Below, piece by piece: positions 24,019 through 35,939 of a DNA stretch of 64,000 nucleotides (positions are counted from its first letter, which is position 1; the number at the start of each line of letters is the position of its first letter). A program made the position numbers and the translations under genes. The notes under the pieces are model-generated. The model was given only the letters and a program-made list of their open reading frames with translations, was not told the DNA's origin and did not search any database. This DNA is from Pseudisothecium myosuroides (Eukaryota; Streptophyta; Bryopsida; Hypnales; Lembophyllaceae). The stretch spans positions 35,803,724-35,867,723 of the forward strand of contig OX637287.1 in NCBI GenBank assembly GCA_951799445.1, written 5' to 3'.

Positions 24019-24642
24019 TATATAGGTGTCTACCCTGAAATCGACCTCCACTTGCCCCCGTTCATTCGCGCGGGTTGCCAAATCCGCAACTGTATGCGGC
24101 CGATGCAAAGCAATTATGGGAAGGGGGTGTGGTTTATTAAATCCAATGAGCATGTTGTGTCGCGAATGCGTGATCCTGGCCGCTACTTGGAGCGGCTGAG
24201 TTGAGAGAATCTTGGGTCCGCAACCGAATTGTATCCATTTTGTTGAATCCGGGACTTGCGGTCGATAGATAGATATCCACCTGTAGTTCTGTGGATCTAC
24301 AGTGATCAGGTTGAATATTTCGATGGGGTTGTCCGTGTTGCTGTGAGTGGCCCAGGCCACTGGCTAGGCCAGTGCTAGACTGATAGCTTGTGATGGCGTC
24401 CTACGAATGCGATCCGCCAGTAGAACTCACTGTTCGTTCTTTTTCCATGATCGCCTTGTCCTAGCTTGGGAGCTCTAGCGATGCCTCAAATCGTCATCGG
24501 TTTGGTTCCAAATTAAATTTGCTGGATATGGGTGAGACCTTTGGCGGACCATATACAGTATGCCAGTACTTAGCACATCTGCTTCCGGGCTCTAATCCTA
24601 TCGAGCATCCGACCATGGGAGTGATCCAGGGATTGCCAAATT
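24019..24642 (-). other. GC-richer stretch, possibly more LINE remnant
   Basis: A 118-codon minus-strand open frame (24360-24004) has balanced composition but no motif I recognise; its last codons run into the pogo-like MITE. Being GC-rich and adjacent to the LINE pseudogene, it may be an upstream part of the same element. Confidence 0.3.
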
Positions 24643-24816
24643 CACAGGGGAAGTAGAAGAGGTTACCATGTGGGAGAAACGGGTTTCATGTGGGAGAAAT
24701 TTGACCATTCCCACATGGTAACCTCTTCTACTTCCCTTGTGATTGGTTACCAAGAGGTTACGAGGTGGGAATGGTCAAATTTCTCCCACATGGTAACCTC
24801 TTCTACTCCCCTTGTG
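24643..24816. mobile_element. Palindromic MITE I, copy 2, ATT at every border
   Basis: Starts CACAGGGGAAGTAGAAGAGG, with a complementary end CTACTTCCCTTGTG at 24741 and a second such end at 24816. ATT follows each end and also precedes the start (24640-24642, 24742-24744, 24817-24819). It looks like a unit whose right half was duplicated together with the 3-bp target. Confidence 0.6.
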
Positions 24817-26013
24817 ATTAACAACGATTGTCTCATGAATTCTTGGTAGGTGAGCGGTTTCTGCCTGAACAATTCCGGTGCGTACCGTGCACCATGATCT
24901 CCAGACAGCCCCGCCGGCCCAAAGTGTTGAGCTTGCACGTTTGATCGATGTTGACCGCGAGTGGTCATGAGCCAATTGCGTCCACGCTGCCAGACGCCTG
25001 GTTCGGTGCGTGGGGTGCATGTACAGTATGTTGTCGATCCTACAGTATATATGCTGTAGATCGAAGGATTCTCCATGATCCTCCACCCTCCTGCAATCTG
25101 CGTATCATGAACTTAGCTAGCAGCCTGCGTTTAGATGACGGGGTCGATTATCTTAATGCCGCCTTGAGGTAGCGGCGCAATGCGCGCAACCCGCGCCCGC
25201 CCGTGTCTGTGACCTTCCTTGCGTCCTGACCACAGTCCACAGGGAGGCCTTGAATTGTAACTCACCTCATTTGTTCAAAACCGTTACCAGTACAAATTCA
25301 CAGCAATTCAAAGACTTCAGAAGTACTCAGGATATGCGGGATACTTATAACAAAAACGGTCAATTGCTCACAATCACGTGCTGCCATGGCCTGAGAATCG
25401 GACACTTGGACGCAGGCACACCAATTCTAGAGGCTCGGAAAAATTCTGCAAATGGACAAAATTCCTGAGCCACTCATTTTTTTTTAACATTTTTTATATT
25501 TGGGTACTAACGAAAGGAAGATTTCATTCCAGCACTTCTTATTACAACAAAGACCAAGTCAGAACTCGGGAGTTTTTAACCCAACTGAAGGGCCTGGCTG
25601 GCAGACTCTGTTTTTCGCAATTTTTCATTTTTAAACAAATGAAGCTACATGCTACCAGGTCATTGACTGACCCTCATTTTGATTTGATTTTGAAATTTGA
25701 GAAGAATAAATTGATCTCACTGGGAGCGGATTGCTTCGTTTCATGATGAGTGATGAGATCCACAACATGTGGTGGAAATTAATTTGCCACACAACACTGC
25801 CGACGATTGAAGATCATGAACAAAAAGAAAGTTGACAATGAGCTTATTCTCTTGCTGACTGGACAGTGGGAAGAGTTTCAGACCAACCTGTCGCTGACAC
25901 GTGTTATCAAGTTGAGACTAGGACTAATGAGTCATCTCAGTTGTTTCCAGTAGGGTTGAAATGTTTTTCATGCCAGGGAGGGGGCCTCTCTCACATTTGC
26001 TCCCCTTTCTTTC
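24817..26013. other. GC-richer then AT-rich spacer
   Basis: 24.8-25.25 kb keeps the higher GC of the LINE neighbourhood and contains TACAGTATATATGCTGTA. After that the composition returns to AT-rich. Open frames such as 25378-25746 show no motif. Confidence 0.3.
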
Positions 26014-26017
26014 TTAA

Positions 26018-26989
26018 GCCTTCATCGTCGAAGGGGACAAAAAGTGTCCTCACACACTGTAACAGTCCAATTCGAAGTGCTCTAACTTTTGCATCTGATG
26101 TCCAAATTTAATAAAAATTGTTGTAAAAGTTGCGCATACTAGTCTAGTTTGTGTGGTAAAATTTTCAGATCAATCCAAGACAGATTGAGTTTGTGAAAGC
26201 CATTCGAAGTTCACAGGTTCAATTTGAGTTCAGCACACTGTATTGTCATGGCTGCAACTTTGGGGGCTTGTATCTTTTTCATCAAAAGTTCATTTTCAAT
26301 AAAATTTGTTGGGTTTTGTTCCCCTTAAGCTCTAGTTATTGAGGTAAAATTTTCATGTCAATCCAATCTATTTTGAATGTTTGAGAGCAATTCGAAGTTC
26401 AAAATCCAGACATTCTTGTATTATAGTGAACTTCGGCGGCTCATAATTTCTTCATACATGGTCCGTTTTCAATAACTTTTGTTGTAAAAGTTGCGCATAG
26501 TAGTCTAGTTTCTGTGGTTAAAATTTCATATTGATCCAAGAAGTTATGAGTGACTGAGAAGCATTTTAGTAGAAGGAGGTGAGCTATAGATGTGATTTTT
26601 TGCTACTTTTTTCACTGTTTTTTAACATTTCAAATCCATTTTGCAAACACAATGAGTCATTTGAATGATATTTTTTTTCACCAAAGAGTTTACATTTTGT
26701 TTTTGAATCACTTGGTAGTTTGATGTTCTTTCATTTGAGTAGGTTTAGAAATCGAAATTCACCTCCAAATGTGTTTTTCAGAAAATTTCAGCACCTTTTT
26801 TCAACACTAAAACATTATAATCTTTCAATCTATACGGTCAAATGACCCCAAATTTGTTCCACACCATCTACAACATGCACACAACAAGATTGTACGGTTG
26901 AGATTTTCATAACTTACTGAAATTTAGACTTTTCATTCTTGCAAAGGCAGGATGCTTTTAAGCATGTTTGGATCTTCGGCAATGAAGGG
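26018..26989 (-). mobile_element. TTAA-flanked element, family B, copy 2 (reverse)
   Basis: 972 bases, TTAA at 26014 then GCCTTCATCGTCGAAGGGG; right end CTTCGGCAATGAAGGG then TTAA at 26990. Reverse-complement relative of 18909-19859. Its right TTAA is also the left TTAA of the next element. Confidence 0.7.
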
Positions 26990-26993
26990 TTAA

Positions 26994-27927
26994 CCCCTAA
27001 AGGCCCAAGGCCTTTTTTCTGCCAAAAAACACTCAAAACTGCCATTTCTATAGCAAGGAGTAAAAAAATTTGAAAAATGTTTTCTTTTGCACATCTAACC
27101 GTAGGATCTTACACCTAACTAGTATGAGAATGTGTGGAAAAAATTTCAGAATTTTTGACCGCACAGATTGCAAGAAATCTGGGTTTAAAGTGGAAAAAAC
27201 AAGTATTTCAGTACATTGCGGGACTAGATTATTTGACTTTAAACACTTTTAACTTAAATTTTTTGCACTACAAAGTTTTGAGCTTCAAATCATTATAGTG
27301 GAGAATTGAGTTGACAGTCTAGGAAAAAAAAAATAATAAAAAAAACTTAATTGTCATTCCTAAAAAAATTATTAAGTAGAAGTAGGTACGAGATAGAAGG
27401 AAAATCTAAAATATTAATATATTTTAGATGGAATTAAAATACACTAATCCCAATGGTGAGATTGTTCTAGCAAGTAAACTAAACCATGAGAATTTATTTT
27501 TTTTGAAAAATTGCAAAAATAGCATTTAGAAATGAATCCTACAATTTCCTTTTTTCAAGAAGATGCTCTAACTGCCCAAAAAACAAGAATGTCCATAACT
27601 TTCTCATAACAAATCCAAATGAAATGAATCAAAGCTTTCGAGATAGACAAAAATATAATCTACGAGAAAAAAATTATTAAAAAAAAAAATCAAATTTTTG
27701 CCAAATTTTTTTTGCTGCCCAAACTGCCCATTTACAAAAAAAAGTAACATATTTGACCATAACTTTTGACTCCTATTTCCAAATGTCATGAAATTTAGTG
27801 CATATGAAAGATATTCCTCGCGCTCACCTTCTTTTAAAATTTCAGCTTAAAATATAGAAATCTCTAGTCACACTTACCTGCCCAAAATTTCTATACAACC
27901 AAAAAATGCATACCGGTCCTTTAGGGG
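26994..27927 (-). mobile_element. TTAA-flanked element, family A, copy 3 (reverse)
   Basis: 934 bases, the reverse complement of the 10126 and 39711 copies. It starts CCCCTAAAGGCCCAAGGCC and ends CCGGTCCTTTAGGGG. It shares TTAA 26990-26993 with family B on its left and TTAA 27928-27931 with family C on its right. Confidence 0.75.
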
Positions 27928-27931
27928 TTAA

Positions 27932-28506
27932 CCCCTAAAAGAGGGGGTGGGTGGTTGAGCATAGCTCTTGTTTTCTTGACTAGCTCTTGTAACAAGCATG
28001 ATTCTTCATTTGTGCAGAATAATTTTGATGATCGCCACCGTTGAAATGAAAGAATACTTATTTAACTTTTCTATGGAAAATAATTGACGAAATTACACAA
28101 TTTTTGAGAAAATGCCACTATTGACAAGATTGATGAATGATGTTTAGTTAGGCAATACTTTGTACATACGTTGAAATGGAAATGTTGAATTTGGAATGCT
28201 CAAAAGTGCTCCAAAAACTCTAATTTTCTTTCCACATGTACATATCATCATGATATTGATGTGCAATTTTTTTCAAATAATTTTGAGATTTAGAAAAAAA
28301 GATATGAGAATGTGATCTCCAATCTAAAAAATTCACCAAAAATTGCACACTTGATCATTTCTCGATCAGATTGCACCAACGGATTCAACAGAAAAAATCA
28401 TCTAGGGTCTCTTTGTTGTTCACAAATTATTAGTAAGGTTAACATATCAAATTTTCTGCAAATGTATTTGCAAAAGCCATGTGGTGGCCTTATGGTCATT
28501 TAGGGG
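27932..28506 (+). mobile_element. TTAA-flanked element, family C
   Basis: 575 bases, CCCCTAAAAGAGGGGGTGG at the left and GGTCATTTAGGGG at the right, between shared TTAA at 27928 and TTAA at 28507. It is the third member of a head-to-tail train. There is no coding capacity. Confidence 0.65.
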
Positions 28507-28507
28507 T

Positions 28508-28842
28508 TAAGAGCATCCACACCCTTACTTGCCATACTTTTGGTATACTCAAATTTTCCATCTAATTTTGAATAGCCTTCAATTTTCTTGTCTCTCACAC
28601 TTGCTCATCAAATATGATCTATAAATAGTCAAGTGACCAATCATATATCAAGTTGAATAAAAGATAAAGTGACTACACTTAGGATGAACAATGATTTCAA
28701 CGGCCATTGTTTGACATATAAGGATTGAGTGCCAAGCGAATTGATTGTGAGGGATCCCGAGCACTTACAATCCACATTTGAAGAGTTTTAGATCCTTTGA
28801 GAGCAAAAGTGAGGATACTCTAATAGGAATCATGCTCAATAT
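28508..28842 (+). mobile_element. MITE-like element J, copy 1
   Basis: Begins AAGAGCATCCACACCCTTAC directly at the end of family C and ends GTGAGGATACTCT. It parallels 57668-57983 throughout (CTCAAATTTTCCATCTAATT, TAGGATGAACA, TTTGACAT, TTGAAGAGT). The ends are imperfect inverted repeats (GAGCATCCACACC / GGTGTCCATGCTC in copy 2). Confidence 0.6.
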
Positions 28843-30022
28843 GCTTTGTCACAACCAAATTCAAGTAAACACCTCATACAACATTGACTCACAATTTCAA
28901 TATATATGACTATTTCCACCTACCAAGCTATTTCAGAGCTTGGCCTGTCACTCCAGAACAGTCCCATAGTGAGCAGTCAGCTTGCCAAACAGTCTCACCG
29001 AAACAATCAGAAATTGCAATTTTTTATTTTTTTATTTAATTTTTAAATAATTTTTTTAAATTTAAAAAATAATAATAATAATTTTTTACTCGTAAATTTC
29101 GGTTCTTGCACCACTGCAGCTGCGCTTTCAGCTGGGCAGGAATAGGGGAAAAACAAATTTTTCAGCAAAAAAAAAGTAAATTTCAGGGTACCTCGGAGGG
29201 CTATGGAGCAGCCCTCCGGAGGCCTGAAATTTTCTCTAATGCCAAATTTTCATCCCAATAGGGCCTCACTCCAATCCGGCTAGGTTCTCAATCCAAAGTT
29301 CCATCTTCTTTGGTGATATATGCTACAAGGTTTATTTTGGACGGAAAAGACCCATTACCAAGGAACTTTGCCAAAAGTCATTGAATTTGTGGACCAATAG
29401 GTGCACTCATCATTTCTTTGACTGGGTGATGGTACAATATGGGTACCCAAAACAATTGTCTCCACTATAATTATAGTCCATATCGATGGATCAAACACAT
29501 TCATCTTTTAATTATAATAAAATATGACTTTACCAAATGTGGTTTTAACTGTCTTCACTTATAACATATCATGAAAAAAAGTTCATCACAATCAAAGATT
29601 TTAAATTATTTTTAATGAATTTTTTAGTTGAAAAAGCAAGTTGTGTCTTATTTATCTAGAATCCTCAAAATCAAGCATATAGAATATCAAACAATTTCAT
29701 TATAAAATGAATTTTGGATATGACTTACATTTGGTTGTGTTTGTATGAATAATTTATTTTATCAATAAAAAATTAATAAATTGTGCACTATAATGCTTGC
29801 AAACTTCAAAATTAAACAGTTTATACCAACAGGTTTAATAGATCCAAAAAAAATTCATCAAGAATATACATCTTGATTTCATTTACATGTAGGATTTTTT
29901 TGATCATTTTATAATCTTTTTAAGTGATCAAAATGAAAAAAATAGACAAACTTTGGAGGTTTTAAACAAAAATCACCTAATCAGTATGTCCAAAAAGTGA
30001 TATCCATATCGAACCATCACCG
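28843..30022. other. Intergenic with low-complexity AT run and a GC hairpin
   Basis: 29010-29090 is an A/T-only tract with a short AAT repeat. At 29193-29225 CCTCGGAGGGCT pairs with AGCCCTCCGGAGG. The segment after it (CCTGAAATTTTCTCTAATG) resembles the right end of the foldback element at 52841, so a degenerate copy may be present. No gene is seen. Confidence 0.4.
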
Positions 30023-30030
30023 TCAATAAT

Positions 30031-31127
30031 CAGCGGTGCTATTTTGTGAGCATGCAAGCATGAGCCTATGAGCATTGAGCGGGGATTATGTGAGCGTTGA
30101 GCTCAGAAATTTGAAGAAGCACTAGAAAACTTAATAATATTTCTAAAAGTAGATTCCATCTAAAAAATTTGGTCAAAATTTACCATTTTTAGTAAATTTT
30201 AGTACCTATTACTATAGACCTATTACCGTGGACCTATTACCATGGTCATGTAGAATTCAAATGAAAATTATAATTTTCAGTGTTGTCTAATATATTAGAA
30301 GTATACATTATGAAAAATGATGAACTCAATTGATATGAAAGATGAATAGAAATGAAAATAAGTTTGTATAGAATATTGGTTGATCATTGTCCTATAGCAG
30401 CGGGGGTCATCTCAGGGCTGATGGGAGGGGACTAATAATTTTTTCTTGATGCACTATTGTTAGAAAAAAAATTCGTTGATAAAAATTATTTTTATATCTA
30501 ATGATCTTTGTCACAATGAATTTTATTTTGGTTGATCATTGTCTTGTAGCATCATAGATCTTCTCAGGGGCAATAGGAGGTTGCCAACAATTCGTTCTTG
30601 ATTTGCACATCGATGGACTTGTTTAGATTTTTTTTAAATGTGTTGACAAAAATTCATTATGTGTGGAAAGAACTTAGATCACTAGATTTTAAGAAGAAGA
30701 AAAAAATTAATTATTAATAGGATTTGTTTGAAATCGACTAAGATTGTTCCATTGAGATTATGATCACTCTCCTCTTGGTGCTGGTCTCCCCTTGGCGGCA
30801 AGGGGAGCCTCCTAGTTGCGGAAGAAAAAAAATTAAATTAAATTAAATTAAATTAATTGATTTTTTTCGCGGCTAGGGGGCTCCCTCAGCGCCGAGAGGT
30901 AACCAACAAGAGGACAGTGATCATAAAAATCAAAATCTCAATGGAACAACCTCAAGCAATTTCAAGGTTGTTCAAGGGATCACGGTAATAGGTCCACGGT
31001 AATAGGTATTAAAATTTATCAAAAATAATAAATTTTGACCAAAACTTTTAGATGGAATCTCTAAAAAATTATATGCTCACAGGCTCACAAGCTCATGCTC
31101 ACACGCTCACAAAATAGCAACCCTGCT
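30031..31127. mobile_element. hAT-like foldback element with 8-bp target duplication TCAATAAT
   Basis: 1097 bases flanked on both sides by TCAATAAT (30023-30030 and 31128-31135). Ends: CAGCGGTGCTATTTTGTGAG at the left; the complement of AGCAGGGTTGCTATTTTGTG at the right. The inverted similarity continues for roughly 200 bases ('ttccatctaaaa..ttggtcaaaattta', 'tacctattac..tggacctattacc'), and a further inner palindrome surrounds 30780-30900. An 8-bp duplication and CAGGG-like ends are hAT superfamily signs. There is no transposase, so it is non-autonomous. An AAATT microsatellite lies at 30829-30858. Confidence 0.75.
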
Positions 31128-31633
31128 TCAATAATTGAGAAAGTCACCCATTGGTCTCTTTCTGACCTTACGGCATTCTTCTATGCCAGTTAAACTAGTC
31201 AAAGTTGCTTCCCCCTCAAATATTTCATTAAATATATATTAATTCTAAGAAAAATGTAACAATTTGTTGCTTGATAGCTAGAATGTAATCTCTAATGATT
31301 TATAATAATTTCGATATAAAGAGTGGCTAAATGATCACATTCTTTTCCTTTAAATTTCTTACATATATGAGCTTGTAGTTAGATCATTTTTTTTGTTCAA
31401 TTTAGTTAATAAATTAGGAAGTTTATTTTCCATCCATTTTATATTTAGAACTACTTGGATGGATATGCAAAAACTAGTATTAGAAATTCCTTTGTTGGGA
31501 TGATATTGATACTGTTAAAAATAAAAATCAGCTTTGAACTGGATCACCTTTTAGTGCAATTTGTTCACCAATAAAATTTAACTTACTTACAATCAAAATT
31601 TAGAGTTAATTAATCACATTCACAAAAAATTAA

Positions 31634-32453
31634 CCCTAAAGAGCTAAAGAGCCTACTTTGAACTTTTTAAGAACTCAACAAACTCTATTGACTTCAATAA
31701 TTTGGAATTTTTGCTAGAGATTTACCGCATAATCATCCTAATCTGCATGTGAAGCTTTTGCTTCAGGTCACTTCGATTAATATTGCAAAAATTATAATTC
31801 TGTAGAAAGATTATTTCATTTTATAAGTTGATACCTACTCAAAAATGTTTAAACCATTCAATTCTAAATAATAAGGTGAAAGTTATGAGGAATTTTATTT
31901 TGCAGGCAATGAAGGTAGAAAAATCATATAAAAATGGTTATTAAACACAATATTGAAAATTTTGAAAAATTCCAAATTTAAATGAAAAGAAAGGATTTAC
32001 TACAATAATCTCACTACTAGGAATGACAATCTTCAATTTTATGTAAATGTTAATAGTAGCTTGGATTTTTCTTTCATCAAGTACCACCTTCCACTTTACA
32101 AATTTTAAAAATATGACTAAGAAAGTGTTTTTGGTTAAATTATTTTCCATACATCCTCAACCTATTTTTCAATGTATTAACTAAACACACAAGTTATTGG
32201 ACATAGTTTTCTCTTAAAATGTTGAGTCCAAACTTCACCTTTTCAAAAGGCAAGAAATCCTATTTTTTGAAGTTTAGTCATGTTGAACAATGCCATAGGT
32301 GGGAATTTTCACTCTATGTACTCAAATAAGTTAGCTGAAGGATTCTATTGTTGAATTTGTTATAAAATAAATATAGATGAAGATTTAGTCTTGTTTTGTA
32401 TACAAGTGTTTTAAAGGAGTTTTGGATTTCTAAACACTGCCGCATTCTAGGTG
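31634..32453 (+). mobile_element. TTAA-flanked element, family D, copy 1
   Basis: 820 bases from TTAA at 31630 (then CCCTAAAGAGC) to a right end CATTCTAGGTG then TTAA at 32454. Both ends match 54255-55911: left 'gagccyactttg..ctattgacttca', right 'gtttaggcac/t.ttgaac' to 'gattttg.aagcagttttggac'. The other copy is twice as long, so one has gained or lost about 0.8 kb. Confidence 0.6.
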
Positions 32454-32832
32454 TTAAAATAAAAATGGAAAATGTCCACAGTTTAAGAAACTCCGAATTA
32501 AATATAAATTTGTGTATTAGGAGCATTTGATTTTGTAAAAAACATATAAATGAGTTCAAATGCCATAGATAAAGTGGATTGCACATATAGTGTAAGATAT
32601 GAAATTCAAAAGATAGAAAGTTCTACAAAATGAAGGAAGATATTATTTGTAAAGCTTATGAGGTGAAAAAATAAAACATTCCGAAAAATTGTGGAACCTA
32701 AGACAAGAAGCTTTGAAAATTTGAAATGCCTTATTCTAGAACCATGGAAAACTAAGTTTCAAGTGCCAAATGCCTTGTATCCATAAAAATAATCCTTTCC
32801 ACAATAGAATATTGATTGAATATGCCCTACTC

Positions 32833-34123
32833 CACTATAAGAAACCTGCATTTTTGGGGTCGTTTGGCAGAAAACACCCCGTGTTTTTTGTGACGTCCGA
32901 CGTCTGCCGGTTTGACGCTACAGCAGTTGAAATTTTTGGTGACGTCCATGGAAACGAGCACTTGGGAGAGGGTTAGACAGGTACATGTTAGTGCGGACGG
33001 GCTTATCAAAATGAACGTCCAAAAAAACAACCCTGCATTTTTACGAAACATATTGATGTTTTTTGGAACGTCCAAAAAAACATAGATTGCCACGTCAGCA
33101 AGTAGACCCATTTTCACTTTAAATAAATCAATGAAAATTACTACAATTAATAATAAAATATTGACCAAATGTGAAAATTTTAGGAAAAGGGCAGCCACGT
33201 GGCATGCTTTGCAAAAAAAGGGCAATGGATGGATGTACACTATGGATGAAAAGAGAACCCTTTATACAAGTAGGATGGTAGGAAGATTGACAACCCATAT
33301 GGGATATTAAAGTAAGAATGGGTTCAATGTAAAATGTCTAAAACAACATGGTCCAAATGTCTGAAACAACATCAAGATGTCTGAAACAGCATTGAGATGT
33401 TTGAAACGTCTAGATGTCTGGAATAACGTCTTCATTTATAATGGTCAAGTTTCTATATTCTAGGTATCCCATATCTTTTGTCTCACTATGGACTGACAAG
33501 GGATATAAATAGGACCCCTCTACCATTCATTCTCACTAACTTTTAATGAAGTAATTTCTTCATTTGGTCATCAAAAATTCTCTTGATGGTAACTGGTAAG
33601 TTTTTTAAATTTTTTATTGAATTCAATAATTTTTTTTGTTCATTTTATGTTATTTTTTATTTTATTTCTAAATAATTATTTTCAATTGACCTTGCCCTTT
33701 GGTACAATGTGCATCAATTGATGTCTTAAAAAACGTCTGGACGTCTAAGTTGACATTTCAAAAAACGCCACATCAGATGCCACGTCAGATGCCACATTTC
33801 AAAAAATGCCACATCAGATGCCATGTCAGATGCCACGTCATGGATGGGCTGGATGAAAAATAAATCCACGTGGCTTTTTTTTCCTACGTGGCGCCACTAT
33901 GGCATCCACATGGCGCATTGTAGGGAGCTTAGAAGACCATGTTTCTTGTGATGTCTTTAAAAAACAAGCCCAAATTTTGCACGTTTTTGGCCTAACATAG
34001 CACGTTTTTGGCCTGTCCGTTTTGACGAATTTTGTGGGACATCAGTGCGGATTTTTTTGCGTCTTACTTAACGCGGTACCACGTTTTTTCTGACGTCCAA
34101 AAAAAACTCGGTTTCTTCTAGTG
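32833..34123. mobile_element. CACTA (EnSpm-type) non-autonomous element, TSD CTC
   Basis: 1291 bases starting CACTATAAGAAACC and ending GGTTTCTTCTAGTG, with CTC immediately outside each end (32830-32832, 34124-34126). These are textbook CACTA termini plus a 3-bp duplication. Subterminal GACGTCC-AAAAAA motifs occur in both orientations near both ends, as expected of transposase-binding repeats. The interior holds two tandem arrays: about five units of ATGTCTGAAACAACAT type (33336-33432) and about five of CATCAGATGCCACGT type (33755-33842). A TATA-like GATATAAATAGG lies at about 33503. No transposase ORF. Confidence 0.85.
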
Positions 34124-35024
34124 CTCGTATGGTGTTGTAATTTAGGCCTAGGGCAATTTAGCTTGAAGTTGAAGTAAAATTTTCAATGTGTTGGAATTAT
34201 TAAAGTTTAAAAAGTGCAATTAACCTCTAAATGACAGAATATTTTTTGAAGAGAAATTGTCAAAACAACCAATTTTTGGTGCATTGACCAAATTTGAAAA
34301 TTTAAGCATTTTTTTGGAATTACAACATAACAAAAGTGCAATAGACCATGATGTAGATGTGTAGAAAAAATTTCAATATATTTAAGAGCATGAATTTCAA
34401 GATTATAACATTTGAAGTATCAATCAATAGTTTTTTTTACCCTACCAAATAGGGACATCAAACTTTGAGCCCTCTTACATTAAAAAAATTTCTCTACACA
34501 AAAATGAAGATGTTCCGACTATTCATTATTATATCTTTTTAGGTACACTTATGCAAAATTTCAAAAGTAAATAAGGGGTCTAGCTTACTCTAAATCAACC
34601 CATAGTACAAAGGAGGTCAAATAAATTAGCAAAATATAGTTAGTCATTTTTTGATGAATTCTTGTATATTGTAGAATTTGGTTTTATGAAATCCAAACGG
34701 TGAAATTATAGAGGTAAACATTTGGAATATGTAGAAAAAATTCAAGATCCTTGACTTCATAGATTGTAAGATTATAGAATTTGAATTTTTTTGAGGTAGC
34801 ATAATTTTTCAACCAACCATCCAATTGGACTTCTTTTTCCTTTCCCACAAAGATGACTAATGTACATTCCTTGTGTCAAAATTTCATAAACATCTGCATT
34901 CAAAATTGAACTTGTCAAAACCTACCCAAACATTCAACTGTCCGCTTAGCGGATAATTATCCAATAGGGGATAAAACTAAACTTATTATACTCTATAGTT
35001 CTAGCAATATTAAAATGAGCTCTT
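34124..35024. other. Intergenic; one TTAA-type end
   Basis: TTAACCTCTAAATGACAG at about 34210 resembles the left end of the TTAA families, but no matching right end was found. Nothing else was recognised. Confidence 0.35.
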
Positions 35025-35028
35025 TTAA

Positions 35029-35939
35029 CCCCTAAAGGACCCAAGTCCCCTCAAGGGACACTTGGGATTTGGGGCAGGCTTGTGTGACTACAATTTTTGA
35101 CATAATATTTTGAAACTTATTTTAAAGTTAGGAAATCAGATTAGATTTTTGAAAATATAATTTTTATTTTAATTGATGCCCAAGAGCAAAGGTTATGTCA
35201 TCCTAAGTTCTAAATGAAGTTTGCCAGGTAGAACAAAAAAATACAAAAAATTTAATTTTATTAAGTTCTAATTCTTTTTCTCAAAGATTATGTTTTGTTT
35301 TACATTTCAAGCTTTGATTCATTCTATTTGGACTTGTAATGAGAAAGTTATGAACAATCTTGTTCTTTGGGCAATCTAAGCATCTAGTTCTTGGAAAAAC
35401 AATTTATAGAAATTCATTTTTGAATGCAATTTTTTTTCAATTTTTTCAATTTTTTTTTTGAAGATAGGGTTAAGTTTGTTTGTGAGAACAATCTCATTGT
35501 TGGGATTATGGTGTTTCAATTCCATCTTAGAGCTATTAACATTTTAGTGTTTTGTTCAATCTCGGATTTACATCTACTTAATAATTTTTTAATGAATGAA
35601 AATCAAGTGCCCTTTTTTTGAATTTTTTTTCCCAACTCTCAATTCATAATTTTTTTTGAATTCATGGTCCGTAGTACAAAAAATTCTGCAAATGGCAATC
35701 AAAGTCATCTAAAATTGCAGGCTAGAGTTCAATTTTTTTTTCCAACTTTGAATGCTAATATCTCCCAATGGATAAGGTCATACTTCATGAAATTTTTACC
35801 CCATGATTTGTGACAAGTTAAGTACAAAAGCCTACAATAAGATTCTAAAAAAAATAAAAATTGGTTTCTTGGTTGAATGTAGTAAGCATGGTAGTTTTGA
35901 GTGTTTTTTGAGCCAAAAAATGCCTTGATCCTTTAGGAG
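35029..35939 (+). mobile_element. TTAA-flanked element, family A, diverged copy 4
   Basis: 911 bases, TTAA at 35025 then CCCCTAAAGGACCCAAGTCC; right end TTGATCCTTTAGGAG then TTAA at 35940. It follows the family A order (GGGGCAGG, 'caagctttgattcattc.atttgga', 'gcatcta.ttcttgga', 'tttgaatgcaattttt') but is much more diverged, so the family has been active over a long time. Confidence 0.7.

Noticed and set aside
20846..24816. Possible CRISPR-like or satellite array because of recurring short words
   Set aside because: The recurring words belong to discrete inverted-end elements with unequal spacing, in a eukaryotic context.
32827..33240. 137-codon minus-strand frame
   Set aside because: Lies in the left end of the CACTA element, starting from its subterminal motifs; not a transposase.
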